Shown here one piece after another: positions 1 to 8,450 of a stretch of DNA of 64,000 nt (position 1 is the first letter of the stretch; every line of letters starts with the position of its first letter). The DNA is from Jonquetella anthropi DSM 22815 (GTDB lineage Bacteria; Synergistota; Synergistia; Synergistales; Dethiosulfovibrionaceae). The position numbers and the translations under genes were made by a program. The stretch spans positions 1,602,349 to 1,666,348 of the forward strand of contig NZ_CM001376.1 of NCBI RefSeq assembly GCF_000237805.1, given 5' to 3'. The notes below the pieces were generated by a model. That model ran no database searches, had not been told where the DNA came from, and saw only the letters and a list, made by a program, of their open reading frames with translations.

Positions 1-40
1 CCAAACGGGCCGGCCTTTTTCAGTTCCTCGCAGAAACTTG

Positions 41-433
41 TTACTTGACGGCGAGAGGCTTTTCAGAGCCCCAGAGACCGTGGATATTGCAGTACGAAAG
101 GGCCATCAGCGTGCCGCTCGTCTTGAGCTTGAGGGTCACAGATCCTTTCGGCTCGCAGAGCGACGGGCCTTCGTCCGCGCCCTTCGGCGATTCAGCGTGA
201 GCGACGTAGTGGAAGTCCGCCAGCTCGATCGGATTTTTTGCCCCGTCGGGCAGGAAGAACAGCTTCATCCAGCTGATGTGGTGAGCCGTCGTGTTGGGGT
301 GAGCGATCTCCTTCCCCACTGACAGGCAGACTTCAAACGCCTCGCCGGCCGCGACGGTTTCAGGAGCGTCGATGACAGGAACGTGCTTTTCGCCTTTCCA
401 GTCGCCAGTCTGAATCAATTCGCCAAGTTTCAT
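41..433 (-). CDS. Superoxide reductase, neelaredoxin type
   Basis: Predicted 130-residue cytoplasmic superoxide reductase that reduces superoxide to peroxide without making oxygen, a typical defence of anaerobes. The sequence shows the catalytic EKHVPVI segment near the N-terminus, the iron-ligand histidines in HPNTTAHHISW, and the C-terminal CNIH segment that supplies the Cys and last His ligands of the Fe(His)4Cys centre. There is no N-terminal desulforedoxin domain, so it is the one-iron class. The ATG at 433 is chosen because GGAGGAGGT lies just upstream; a longer frame reaches 496 but has no ribosome site and adds non-conserved residues. It is divergent from the small gene at 528. The family assignment is secure; the electron donor (rubredoxin or other) is not visible here. 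Confidence 0.92.
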   Translation of the reverse strand: MKLGELIQTGDWKGEKHVPVIDAPETVAAGEAFEVCLSVGKEIAHPNTTAHHISWMKLFFLPDGAKNPIELADFHYVAHAESPKGADEGPSLCEPKGSVTLKLKTSGTLMALSYCNIHGLWGSEKPLAVK

Positions 434-527
434 ATCGATTACCTCCTCCAGTGGTGGTATATCTTGTATTATGACGGCCGCGAGGCCGTTTCGCAAGGAA
501 AATCAGTCAAGGAGGATTACCCGTTAA

Positions 528-788
528 ATGACTTACTGGGAAGTCCGCGCGTCGGCGACAGGCCGGTGGGACAGCAATATTCGCGTCGTGGCCTCTATTC
601 TCCCGGTGCGGGACGTCGCCGAGGCGCGCCGCAGAGGCGCGACAGAGGAAAAGTTCTGGCAGGAAGCCGACGAAAAAGCCCGCCGAGTAGCCAGCCGCGC
701 CGGCCTGCCTTCGCAGGCCGCCAGCCAACTGATTCGACGGGCCAAGAGCAACCCCTGTTTGGAAACTTTTTTGCTGATCGTCTATTAG
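528..788 (+). CDS. Small hypothetical protein, 86 aa
   Basis: An 86-residue frame beginning with ATG preceded by AAGGAGG at good spacing, so translation is plausible. The protein is Arg- and Ala-rich with a charged helical middle (residues about 28-60) and no membrane segment or signal peptide. I do not recognise a family. It converges with the DnaJ-like gene and their stop codons overlap by four bases, an arrangement that limits the room for a separate terminator. It could be a genuine small cytoplasmic protein or a spurious frame opposite a GC-rich region; the ribosome site is the main support. Confidence 0.5.
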   Translation: MTYWEVRASATGRWDSNIRVVASILPVRDVAEARRRGATEEKFWQEADEKARRVASRAGLPSQAASQLIRRAKSNPCLETFLLIVY

Positions 789-1678
789 GCCAGCGCGCGC
801 AGGCGCTCCCACAGCTCTTTCTGCTGGGGCGTCAGGCTCTGCGGCGTGGTGATCTCCACCCGGGCGAACAGGTCGCCTGACAGGCTCTCCTCCCGCAGGG
901 GAAGGCCGCGCCCTTTCAGCCGAAGCCGCATGCCGCCCCTCGTGCCGGCCGGAATTTTTACGGTCACAGATCCGTCCACGGTAGGAACCTTCGCCGTGCC
1001 GCCCAAAGCGGCGTCCCACGGGGCCACAGGGACTTTCACCTCTAAGTCCCAGCCCTGAACGGCGAAGACCGGGTCAGTCCGGAACCTCACAGTGACGAAC
1101 AGATCACCGTTCGGCCCACCGCCCAAGCCGGGCGAGCCCTGGCCGCGAAGCCGAAGCCGCGTGCCGTCGCTGAGCCCCCGGGGCAGGTTGACCTCGATCT
1201 CCCGACTGCCCCGCTCGTCCCGAAGCGTCAAGGTCTTTCGCATCGGCGCGTGAAACGCCTCGCGGATCGACAGCTCGATCGACGCTTCCACGTCGCTTCC
1301 GCGCCGCCCCGCCGACGAGTGGAACGTCCGGCCGCCGCCGCCAAAACCGCCGAATATCGTCCTGAAGAACTCGCTGAAGTCCCCGGCGTCGCCGAAGTCC
1401 ACCCGCGTTCCGCCGGGGAAACCGCCGAACCCACCGGCCCCCTGAGAGGCGCTCTGCCAGTCCGGCCCCAGCTGGTCGTAGGTCGCCCGCTTCTGCGGGT
1501 CGTTCAGCACCTCGTAGGCCTCGTTAATGTCCTTGTAGCGGGCTTCCGCGTCCGGCGCCTTGTTCACGTCCGGATGGTACTTTTTCGCCAGCTTCCGATA
1601 CGCCGACTTGATCGCCGCCCCGTCGGCCGTGCGCTCGACGCCGAGTATTTTGTAATAATCCTTGTACGAAGCCGTCAC
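785..1678 (-). CDS. cbpA: DnaJ-family co-chaperone, CbpA type
   Basis: 297-residue J-domain protein expected to stimulate the ATPase of DnaK. The J domain occupies roughly residues 5-70 with the essential HPD motif (KKYHPDVNK). It is followed by a Gly/Phe-rich linker (about 80-125) and the two beta-sandwich substrate-binding domains typical of class B J-proteins. The Cys-rich zinc-finger region of true DnaJ is absent, which places it with CbpA rather than DnaJ. Start is GTG at 1678 after AGGTGATG. The neighbouring genes (superoxide reductase, MATE exporter) give no functional link; no dnaK or grpE lies in the window. Function is confident at family level. Confidence 0.9.
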   Translation of the reverse strand: MTASYKDYYKILGVERTADGAAIKSAYRKLAKKYHPDVNKAPDAEARYKDINEAYEVLNDPQKRATYDQLGPDWQSASQGAGGFGGFPGGTRVDFGDAGDFSEFFRTIFGGFGGGGRTFHSSAGRRGSDVEASIELSIREAFHAPMRKTLTLRDERGSREIEVNLPRGLSDGTRLRLRGQGSPGLGGGPNGDLFVTVRFRTDPVFAVQGWDLEVKVPVAPWDAALGGTAKVPTVDGSVTVKIPAGTRGGMRLRLKGRGLPLREESLSGDLFARVEITTPQSLTPQQKELWERLRALA

Positions 1679-1757
1679 GGCCCATCACCTCTTATTTAAC
1701 TAATACTGACCTATGATACTGTGACCCTATTCGGCTGTGCAACGCCATTCTACCGAT

Positions 1758-3146
1758 CTATTCGGACGGGCGCGAGTTTTCCAGCTGTCTGAGCCGCCGG
1801 AGCTCGGGGACGATCATCAGCGTCGTGGCCGCCGTGGCCGCCAGGTCGGCCACCGGCATGGTGTACAGGAGCCCGTCAAACCCCCAAGCCAGAGGCAGCA
1901 GCAGAATTGCCGGCACCATGAACAGAATCCGCTGAACCAGCGTGAGCACGATCGACCGACCGGGCCGTCCGGTCGCCTGAAAATAGAGACCCGAGACGAT
2001 CTGATAGCCCACGATCGGCATGGTGAACAGGTACACCCGGAAGCACCGGCGGGCGAACTGGAAGTACAGGTCGCTCCCCCGGCCGAAAAGTTCCATCACC
2101 TGATCGGGCCAAAGCTGGAAGACGCTCCAGCCGAGGACGCAGACGACTGTGGCAGTCCAAACTGACAGGCCGTAGGTTCGGCGAACCCGGCCCATGTTCC
2201 CGGCCCCGTAGTTGAACCCCAAGATCGGCTGAGCGCCAATGCTGATACCGATCAAAACGGCGATGAGGATCTGATTGACCTTCATCACGATGCCCATGAC
2301 CGACAGCGGGATATCCGAGCCGTAGGGTGACTGAGTTCCCCAGCTGACCAACGCGTTGTTCATGCAGATTTGGACGATAATGAAGGTGACGTTGTTCAGC
2401 AGGCTGGACGCGCCCAAGGACAAAATTCGACTCATCACCTGCCGCTGAATCCTGAAGTGGTGCCGCTGCAGGGTGATCGAGTTGAACCGAAACGCGTACG
2501 CCACGGTCATGAAAAACGAGACCATCTGGCTGATGACCGTAGCGGCCGCGGCGCCGGCCACTCCCATGCCGAGCCCCCAGTCAAAGATGAAAATCGGGTC
2601 TAACGCCACGTTCAGCAGCGCGCCGGTCAGAGACGACCACATGGCCCAGCGGGGGCTGCCGTCGGCCCGAATGAGGTTGACCAGCCCGAGGGTAACCATG
2701 ACGAACGGCGTGCCGATGAGGCAGATGGCGCCGTAGCTTTGAGCGTAAGGAAGAACCGTCGGCGTCGCGCCGAACAGCTTCAGCATCGGCGTGAGAAAGA
2801 CCCATGAAAAGACTGCTAAGACCGAGCCGAGGACGCTTTCAACCGCCAGCGAGTTGCCCACGAAAAAGGCCGCCTCTTCCGGCTGGCGCCGCCCCAGCGA
2901 CAGGCTGAAGTTGGAGCAGCTCCCGTTGCCCAACAAAAGCGCCAAGGCCATGGTAATTGCGACCAACGGGAACGACACGTTGGTCGCCGCGTTGCCCAGA
3001 TACCCCACTCCCCAGCCGATAAAAATCTGATCCACAATGTTGTAAACCGAGTTGACGACCAGCGACACCACCGCCGGCGCGCCAAACTCCCGCAAGAGCT
3101 TTCCCAGCGGGGCAGTTCCCAGCCGAGACAGATCGTTTCGCGCCAT
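1758..3146 (-). CDS. MATE family efflux transporter
   Basis: 462-residue integral membrane protein with about twelve hydrophobic segments in two pseudo-repeated halves, as in the multidrug and toxic compound extrusion family. The N-terminal LREFGAPAVVSLVVNSVYNIVDQIFIG segment is a characteristic first-helix pattern, with the equivalent second-half helix around residue 240. Such proteins export drugs or metabolites using Na+ or H+ gradients; the substrate cannot be read from sequence. The ATG at 3146 has an AGGAATGG ribosome site nearby. It is transcribed alone, with a divergent promoter region separating it from the DUF1538 gene. Confidence 0.9.
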   Translation of the reverse strand: MARNDLSRLGTAPLGKLLREFGAPAVVSLVVNSVYNIVDQIFIGWGVGYLGNAATNVSFPLVAITMALALLLGNGSCSNFSLSLGRRQPEEAAFFVGNSLAVESVLGSVLAVFSWVFLTPMLKLFGATPTVLPYAQSYGAICLIGTPFVMVTLGLVNLIRADGSPRWAMWSSLTGALLNVALDPIFIFDWGLGMGVAGAAAATVISQMVSFFMTVAYAFRFNSITLQRHHFRIQRQVMSRILSLGASSLLNNVTFIIVQICMNNALVSWGTQSPYGSDIPLSVMGIVMKVNQILIAVLIGISIGAQPILGFNYGAGNMGRVRRTYGLSVWTATVVCVLGWSVFQLWPDQVMELFGRGSDLYFQFARRCFRVYLFTMPIVGYQIVSGLYFQATGRPGRSIVLTLVQRILFMVPAILLLPLAWGFDGLLYTMPVADLAATAATTLMIVPELRRLRQLENSRPSE

Positions 3147-3241
3147 ACATCACCATTCCTCTCATATGGAATACTTTGTAGCATACTTTTTTACCTCTGC
3201 GCAACCGAAAGTCAGCCAAAATCGACCGTAAGGAAATATTC

Positions 3242-3270
3242 TGGCACGGAAGAAACCGATCGCCTATAAT
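3242..3270 (+). promoter_or_regulatory. Probable promoter of the DUF1538/P-II pair
   Basis: TGGCAC (3242-3247) and a perfect TATAAT (3265-3270) separated by 17 bases, about 38 bases before the GTG start. The -35 hexamer is weak. The TGGCAC string might recall a sigma-54 site, but the matching TTGCA element is missing. Confidence 0.5.
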
Positions 3271-3307
3271 AGGGACAAAACTTCCCTGAAAGGAGCGTCG
3301 TTCGGCT

Positions 3308-4009
3308 GTGAAGACCCTGTCATTTCTTCAGCCGCTGGCCCAGACGGCCAAGAGCGTTCTCCCTCTGGTTGCCGTCCTTCTCGTCATTCAAGTCGTGGTG
3401 CTCAAGAAGCCCTTGGCCGACGTGAAAAGCTTTCTCATCGGCTTGGCCTACACGGTCGTCGGGCTTCACTTTTTCCTCGTCGGCGCGAACCTGTGCCTGC
3501 TCCCGCTGGGCGACACGGTGGGACGGAACCTGTACGTCCTGAATCACCGGTGGCTCATCGTCCTCGTCGGCGTCGTGCTGGGCTACTTCGGCACGCTGGT
3601 CGAGCCGGCCCTGCGGACTCTGGCACTGCAGGTGGAAGAGCTCTCGGTCGGCGTCATCTCCCGCCGGCTCCTGATCAACGGTGTGGCGATCGGCTTCGGC
3701 CTAGGCATGGGGCTCGGGCTGTGGCGGCTGATGAGCGGCGTTTCCTACATCAAGGTGCTGCTGCCGCTCCTTGCGACCGTTGGCCTCTTCGCCTGCATCA
3801 CCCCTCAGCCGTTCGCCGCCGTGGCGCTTGACGCGGCCAGCGCCACCACCGGGCCGGTGAACATACCGGTGAACATGGCCATCGCCCTCGGCCTGGCAGG
3901 CTCCATCGCGGGGGTCGACCCCCTGCTCGCCGGCTTTGGGCTGGTAGGGCTGACGTCGCTCGGCTCAATGATCGCCACAATGGTCCTTTCCATCGCAGCT
4001 CGGCTGTGA
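3308..4009 (+). CDS. DUF1538 membrane protein (UmpA/UmpB-like)
   Basis: 233-residue polytopic membrane protein of the DUF1538 family, with about six hydrophobic segments and the repeated glycine-rich patterns GLAYTVVGLHFFLVGANL and GVAIGFGLGMGLGL. Members usually occur as adjacent pairs or fused double domains and have been linked to cation/proton antiport (UmpAB). Here only a single copy is present. Start is GTG at 3308 with AAAGGAG about 12 bases upstream. It is followed within 20 bases by a P-II-like gene, suggesting that the membrane protein is controlled by that signal protein, much as GlnK controls AmtB. The transported ion is unknown. Confidence 0.8.
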   Translation: MKTLSFLQPLAQTAKSVLPLVAVLLVIQVVVLKKPLADVKSFLIGLAYTVVGLHFFLVGANLCLLPLGDTVGRNLYVLNHRWLIVLVGVVLGYFGTLVEPALRTLALQVEELSVGVISRRLLINGVAIGFGLGMGLGLWRLMSGVSYIKVLLPLLATVGLFACITPQPFAAVALDAASATTGPVNIPVNMAIALGLAGSIAGVDPLLAGFGLVGLTSLGSMIATMVLSIAARL

Positions 4010-4029
4010 CGCTTGAAGGAGGAAATAGA

Positions 4030-4347
4030 ATGGAACTTTTAGTCATCATCGTTGAACGGGGCAAGGCCGACACGGTCGTCCAGGCCGCCAACGCCGCCGG
4101 AGCCTTCGGCGCCACCACGCTTTACGGACGCGGCGCGCCCTCGTCGGAGATACGAAAATTTCTCAGCTTCTCCATCGAGTCGTCGAAAGAGCTGATCTTC
4201 ATGCTGATTACCCCGCAGAACAGCGACGCCATCATCAAGGCGGTCACGGAAGCCGGACAGCTCAATTCTCCCGGCCGAGGCATCGCGTTCACCGTGCCGG
4301 TAAATCAGGTCGTCGGCCTGAGCCGAATCACAGCGCCACAAAACTGA
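4030..4347 (+). CDS. P-II-like signalling protein
   Basis: 105-residue protein with the ferredoxin-like fold pattern of the P-II family: an N-terminal strand MELLVIIVERGKAD, a glycine-rich loop region with GAFGATTLYGRG, and a C-terminal strand. The canonical uridylylated Tyr loop of GlnB is not evident, so it belongs to the divergent P-II-like group that sits beside transporters. ATG 4030 is chosen because GAAGGAGGAAAT precedes it; an upstream GTG frame overlaps the previous gene. Its likely partner is the DUF1538 protein immediately upstream. The ligand (nucleotide, other small molecule or metal) is unknown. Confidence 0.8.
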   Translation: MELLVIIVERGKADTVVQAANAAGAFGATTLYGRGAPSSEIRKFLSFSIESSKELIFMLITPQNSDAIIKAVTEAGQLNSPGRGIAFTVPVNQVVGLSRITAPQN

Positions 4348-4361
4348 CGCCGAAAAAACGA

Positions 4362-4401
4362 AGCGGCCCGGACTCCTTCGAGTCCGGGCCGCTGATTTTT
4401 T
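4362..4401 (+). terminator. Intrinsic terminator after the P-II-like gene
   Basis: Perfect 13-bp stem (AGCGGCCCGGACT and its complement) with a six-base loop, followed by a run of T. It lies between convergent genes. Confidence 0.9.
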
Positions 4402-4410
4402 CTTCGCCGA

Positions 4411-4713
4411 TCAATCGTCGTCCGACCGGCCGCCGGAGACGGCGACCAGCCCTAAAATACCGCAGAACGCCAGAATCGCCCCAAACGGGTGCCAGCCCTG
4501 CAAAAGCCACAGGACCAGAGCCAACCCCAAAAGAGCCGAGCCGATTTTTCCCAAAAGGGACAGCAGGCGAACCGTCCGGGACGGTGGTTCCAGCTCCTCC
4601 GGCTCCTCGCCGTCGGGAGACTTGACCGATATCACCGGCTCGCGCCGATGAAGCGGCAGAGGGCGAACCGGTCTGCCTTCTTCCGTCTCTCTCTCAAACA
4701 GGATCGGCCTCAT
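4411..4713 (-). CDS. Small two-helix membrane protein
   Basis: 100-residue protein with a polar, charged N-terminal half (Glu/Arg/Pro-rich) and two hydrophobic helices at about residues 52-70 and 74-92, ending in an acidic GGRSDDD tail. I do not recognise a family. Its ATG overlaps the stop of the upstream ybaK-like gene by four bases (ATGA), so the two are translationally coupled and probably form an operon. The topology suggests an N-in inner-membrane protein; no function can be inferred. Confidence 0.7.
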   Translation of the reverse strand: MRPILFERETEEGRPVRPLPLHRREPVISVKSPDGEEPEELEPPSRTVRLLSLLGKIGSALLGLALVLWLLQGWHPFGAILAFCGILGLVAVSGGRSDDD

Positions 4714-5213
4714 CTCTCCGCGCCTTCCGCTTCCTTCGCGACCGGCGCCGCCCTGCCGCCGGTCAGTTTCAGCAGGTCGCTTGGCGCGATGATCATCTGA
4801 ACGCCCCGACGGCCCGCGCTCACGGCGATCGTCGGCAAAGCGAGCGCCCGCTCGTCCAAGAAGAACTGGTGTGCCCGCTTGATTCCCAGCGGCGAACAGC
4901 CGCCCCGCTGGTACCCGGTCAGGCTGAACAGGTCCTTGAGCGGGACCATCTCGACTCGGCCGTACCCGGCCGCCCGAGCCAGCGCCTTCAAGTCCACCTC
5001 GCAGTCCGCCGGTATGGACGCCACGACCAGATTCGCCTTCCGACCGTCTCCCAACAGAGCCAGCGTCTTGTACACCCGATTCAGCTCAATGCCCAGGACG
5101 CTGGACGCGTGAACAGCGCTCAAGTCGCTCTCGTCCACCGGATACGTCACGACTTCCACCGAAACGCCGGCCTTTTGAGCCATACGAACGGCGTTCGTCA
5201 TCTCCTGAGCCAT
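4710..5213 (-). CDS. ybaK: Cys-tRNA(Pro) deacylase YbaK
   Basis: 167-residue YbaK/EbsC protein, a trans-editing enzyme that hydrolyses Cys-tRNA(Pro) made in error by prolyl-tRNA synthetase. Visible family features are the VYKTLAL strand containing the key lysine, the IPADCEVDLKALA segment and the SLTGYQRGGCSPLG loop. ATG 5213 is preceded by GGAGGTGAG; the frame extends to 5291 without a ribosome site. It is the first gene of a two-gene unit with the small membrane protein. A second, ProX-type editing protein is encoded at 21925-22413, so this genome has both Cys and Ala editing of tRNA(Pro). Confidence 0.9.
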   Translation of the reverse strand: MAQEMTNAVRMAQKAGVSVEVVTYPVDESDLSAVHASSVLGIELNRVYKTLALLGDGRKANLVVASIPADCEVDLKALARAAGYGRVEMVPLKDLFSLTGYQRGGCSPLGIKRAHQFFLDERALALPTIAVSAGRRGVQMIIAPSDLLKLTGGRAAPVAKEAEGAER

Positions 5214-5291
5214 GTTCTCACCTCCGCGGGTCGCTTTTCGTATTGTAGCAGAAAACCCGTTGGCCCCAGCAAAAATAAACGCAAGTTTCAC

Positions 5292-5320
5292 TTGACAGAT
5301 CGACGAAACTTAATTATCAT
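5292..5320 (+). promoter_or_regulatory. Sigma-70-type promoter of the amino-acid binding protein
   Basis: Perfect TTGACA (5292-5297), 17-base spacer and TATCAT (5315-5320), about 40 bases upstream of the ATG. One of the best promoter matches in the window. Confidence 0.8.
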
Positions 5321-5360
5321 CAGTTCATCAAAAACAAATTGACTGAACGGAGGTTTCATC

Positions 5361-6083
5361 ATGAAAAAACTGATTTGTACCGCAGCGCTTCTGGCGGCTT
5401 TGGCGGGCGGGGCATTCGCCGCGCCGGTTCTGAAAGTGGGGACGGAAAGCACCTACCCGCCCTACGAGTTTATCGGTCCGTCGGGAAAACTGGAGGGTTT
5501 TGACGTCGAACTGGCAGAAGCGGTCGCCGCCAAGCTGGGAATGGAAGTTCAGTGGCAGGACATGGCCTTCGACGCGCTGATTCCAGCCCTGCTGACGAAA
5601 AAGATTGACATGATCGCGGCGGGCATGAGCGCCACAGAGGAGCGGGCCAAGCGGGTGGCGTTTTCGATTCCCTACGAGGAGTCGGTCAGCGCCTTCATCA
5701 CCCGGCCTGACGGGCCGAAGAGCATTGAAGAGCTGAAGGGGAAAATCGTCACAGTTCAGCTGGGAACGATTCAGGACACCTTCGCCGACTCGATGGAAGG
5801 CGTGACGGTGAAGAAGTTCCAGAAGTACGACGACTGCGTGAGGGAAGTGGTCCTCGGCCGGGCCGACGCCTCGCTGATGGACGTGCCAGTCGCCAAGGAC
5901 TACGTGAAAAGCGAGCAGTTCGGCGGCAAGATCGCCCTGTTCGAGCAGAAGATCTCCACTGGCGACAAGGCGCTGGCCATGTCCAAGGACGCGCCCGAGC
6001 TGAAGGAAAAGGTCGACGCCGCCCTGAAAGCCATGGAAGCCGACGGGTTTCTGCAGGCCCTGAAGGACAAGTGGTTCAAGTAA
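5361..6083 (+). CDS. Periplasmic amino-acid-binding protein (SBP family 3)
   Basis: 240-residue solute-binding protein of polar amino-acid ABC transporters. A signal peptide (MKK, hydrophobic core, cut after AGGAFA) leads into the family start VLKVGTESTYPPYEFIGPSGKLEGFDVELAEA, and a conserved DMIAAGMSATEERAKRVAFS segment follows. It should bind an amino acid outside the inner membrane. No permease or ATPase gene is adjacent, so it either works with a transporter encoded elsewhere or acts as an orphan. ATG has GGAGG upstream, and the gene has its own strong promoter and terminator, making it monocistronic. Confidence 0.92.
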   Translation: MKKLICTAALLAALAGGAFAAPVLKVGTESTYPPYEFIGPSGKLEGFDVELAEAVAAKLGMEVQWQDMAFDALIPALLTKKIDMIAAGMSATEERAKRVAFSIPYEESVSAFITRPDGPKSIEELKGKIVTVQLGTIQDTFADSMEGVTVKKFQKYDDCVREVVLGRADASLMDVPVAKDYVKSEQFGGKIALFEQKISTGDKALAMSKDAPELKEKVDAALKAMEADGFLQALKDKWFK

Positions 6084-6105
6084 CCAACCGTAAGCCGTAC
6101 CTCTG

Positions 6106-6136
6106 CCCGCCGCGTCAGCGGCGGGTTTTTCTTTTG
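6106..6136 (+). terminator. Intrinsic terminator
   Basis: CCCGCCGC, loop GTCA, GCGGCGGG, then TTTTTCTTTT. Ends the amino-acid-binding-protein transcript. Confidence 0.9.
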
Positions 6137-6240
6137 TCCGCTTGTCTGTTAGTGCTATCATGAAAAAAGAATTTCCTCTTTCACGCCAGCGGCGCGGCCT
6201 CTGCCGCGCCAAAACAGGACACAAAGGAGACGCGACCAAA

Positions 6241-7410
6241 GTGAAACGCAGCGACGCCCCAGCCCCTCTGCTGATAAAGAACGCCGACCTGTACGACCCG
6301 GCCCCTCAAGGGATCACGAGCCTGTTGATTTTAGGCGGGCGCATTGCCCAAATCTGCCCGGACTTGGACGAGCGGTCCATTCGGTCGGTCCTGCCCGATC
6401 TGGTCGTCATGGACGTATCAGGCGCGCGGACCCTTCCGGGGCTGATTGACGGGCATAACCACTTTGCCGGCGCCGGCGGCGAGGGCGGTTTTCAGTTCCG
6501 CACGCCGCCGGCCCAGCTGACCGACTTCACCCGGTCGGGCATCACGACCGCCGTCGGGCTTCTTGGAACGGACGGATACAACCGAAGCCTCGAAGACCTG
6601 CTGGCGAAAAGCCGGGCGCTGGACGCCGAAGGGCTTTCGACGTGGATATTCACCGGCTCGTATCAGCTGCCCGGGCCGAACCTGTGCGGCTCGACGGCTC
6701 GGGACATCTGTCTCATCGACAAGGTCATCGGCTGCAAAATCGCCCTGTCGGACCACCGATCGTCCCACCCGTCGGCCGAAGCGCTGCGGAGCCTCGTCTC
6801 GTCGGTCCGAGTCTCCGCCATGCTGGCGGGCAAGCGCGGCGTCGTCTGCGTCCACATGGGCAGCGAGGAAACCGGCCTTGAGCCGCTGCGAGAGGCGCTG
6901 CGAGGCACCGACGTGCCGAAAACCCAATTTTTGCCCACCCACGTGGGCCGATGCGAGGACCTGACCCGCGACGCGGTCCGCTGGGTGCGCGAAGGCGGCG
7001 CCGCGGACATCACCGCCTCAGACGAGGCCGCGTCCCGATTCGGCCAGTTCGTCGCCGCCGGAGCTGACGTCAGCCGAGTGACGCTGACGTCCGACGGCAA
7101 CGGCTCCATGCCGGTCTTCAACGAGGAGAAAGAGCTCGTCGGCATGGGCGTCGGCAGCCCGTCGTCCATTTTAAAGACCATCGGGGACATCGTCACAGGC
7201 GGCGTCGCTGACCTGACGACCGCCGTCTCGCTGGCGACGAAAAACCCGGCGGCCCTGCTCGGCCTGCCCGGCAAGGGAAGCCTAAAACCGGGCTTTGACG
7301 CCGACTGCCTCGTCCTGAACGACGACTGGACGGTTCGATCGGTGGTCGCCCGAGGCGTTCCTGCGGTTTGGGACGGAAAAATCCTCGTCAAGGGAACGTA
7401 CGAGCGCTGA
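6241..7410 (+). CDS. iadA: Isoaspartyl dipeptidase
   Basis: 389-residue metal-dependent amidohydrolase-fold enzyme that cleaves beta-aspartyl dipeptides from damaged proteins. The metal-binding elements are visible in order: HNHF near residue 70, the carbamylated-lysine region CKIALSDHRS, HMGSE, PTHVGR and the catalytic Asp in TSDGNGSMP. The length equals the E. coli enzyme. GTG 6241 is chosen because AAAGGAG precedes it; the frame is open upstream to 6142, but that part has no family similarity. It fits a peptide- and amino-acid-scavenging lifestyle. Confidence 0.92.
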   Translation: MKRSDAPAPLLIKNADLYDPAPQGITSLLILGGRIAQICPDLDERSIRSVLPDLVVMDVSGARTLPGLIDGHNHFAGAGGEGGFQFRTPPAQLTDFTRSGITTAVGLLGTDGYNRSLEDLLAKSRALDAEGLSTWIFTGSYQLPGPNLCGSTARDICLIDKVIGCKIALSDHRSSHPSAEALRSLVSSVRVSAMLAGKRGVVCVHMGSEETGLEPLREALRGTDVPKTQFLPTHVGRCEDLTRDAVRWVREGGAADITASDEAASRFGQFVAAGADVSRVTLTSDGNGSMPVFNEEKELVGMGVGSPSSILKTIGDIVTGGVADLTTAVSLATKNPAALLGLPGKGSLKPGFDADCLVLNDDWTVRSVVARGVPAVWDGKILVKGTYER

Positions 7411-7459
7411 ACGAAAAAATCCCAGTCAGCCCAACCGAGACGAACGAAAGGAGAACATC

Positions 7460-8111
7460 ATGAGGGAACCGGCCGCCGTCCCAATCGCCCAGCTTATTGA
7501 CGAACTCGCCAAAACGGTCAACGGGTTTAAAGACATCGAAAAAGCGGCCCAACGGGACTGGAAAGCGCTTTCTCCCCAAACCGCCGTGAATTTTGCCAAA
7601 GAACTTTACCAGCCCGACGTTTGCCAAGTCAGAACCTACGGCGTTTTCTCCTAGGATACTCGGCCTCAGACGACGCCTTACAATTTATGAAAGAGGTCGT
7701 CTCAAACGTCGGCGACTGGCGAGTTCAGGAAATTCTAGCAAAAGCGTTCGACGAGTTTTGCAAACCCCGCGGATATGAAAACTCTTTGCCCGTCATCGAC
7801 ATGTGGCTGAGCGACGAAAACCCGAACGTCAGACGGGCGGTCTCCGAGGGACTGCGAATCTGGACGGGCCGCCTTTTTTTAAAGAGCACCCGCAGGAGGC
7901 TGTTAAGAGGCTCGCGTCCCACAAGGAGGACCCGAGCGAATACGTTCGAAAGTCCGTCGGGAACGCGCTTCGGGACATCAGGGAAAAATACCCCGACCTA
8001 GTCCGCGACGAGCTCAGGACTTGGCGTCTCGAGACGAAAGAAATTAAACAAACCTACCGGCTCGCGAACGCGTTTCTCACGGAGCGAAAGCGCGGCGAAG
8101 AGACGCGTTAA
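7460..8111 (+). pseudogene. AlkC-like DNA alkylation repair protein, frameshifted
   Basis: A HEAT-repeat DNA alkylation-repair (AlkC-like) gene broken by two frameshifts. The first frame starts at a good ATG (AAAGGAG upstream) and runs to the TAG near 7652. Homology continues in a second frame (FLLGYSASDDALQFMKEVV through SEGLRIWTGR), then in a third from the T-run near 7873 (PFFKEHPQEAVKRLASHKEDPSEYVRKSVGNALRDI) to the stop at 8111. Both shifts behave like single-base losses, the second in a run of seven T. The N-terminus also looks shorter than the family norm. Either a recent pseudogene or a site of sequencing error; the partial second copy downstream favours real decay. Confidence 0.75.
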
Positions 8112-8215
8112 CGCTCCCCCGCCGGAGCCTCCCCAAAACCAACGCCCCTCTCTCCACGGGACTTAGCAGGACGAGCCATTTGAAAACGCCCAAAGAAAAC
8201 AAATTTCAACAGTCC

Positions 8216-8359
8216 ATTCGGACGTCCGTCGGGAACGCGCTCCGGGACATCAGGGAAAAATATCCCGACCTGATCCGCGACGAGCTCAAGACTTGGCGGC
8301 TTGAGGGGAAAGAAATTAAACAAACCTACCGGCTCGCGAACGCGTTTCTCGCCCGCTGA
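8216..8359 (+). pseudogene. Duplicated C-terminal fragment of the AlkC-like gene
   Basis: Encodes 47 residues (from SVGNALRDIREKYPDL to KEIKQTYRLANAFLAR) nearly identical to the C-terminus of the pseudogene just upstream (7944-8085 region), with scattered, mostly conservative substitutions. There is no start codon or ribosome site of its own. It looks like the remnant of a tandem paralogue or a partial duplication. Confidence 0.75.
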
Positions 8360-8450
8360 GGCAGCGCAAATTCCTTTTGAACCTTCTGTTCCTGCCGCGC
8401 TTTTCCAGCCGCCGATTCCACAAAATTTTTCCTCTGTTGCGGGACATAAG

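Noticed and set aside
383-880. 165-residue plus-strand frame across the superoxide reductase/DnaJ region
   Set aside because: It overlaps well-supported genes on the other strand and has no ribosome site or family features.
3242-3270. Sigma-54 promoter
   Set aside because: TGGCAC is present but the GC-spaced TTGCA element is missing, whereas TATAAT fits a sigma-70 promoter.
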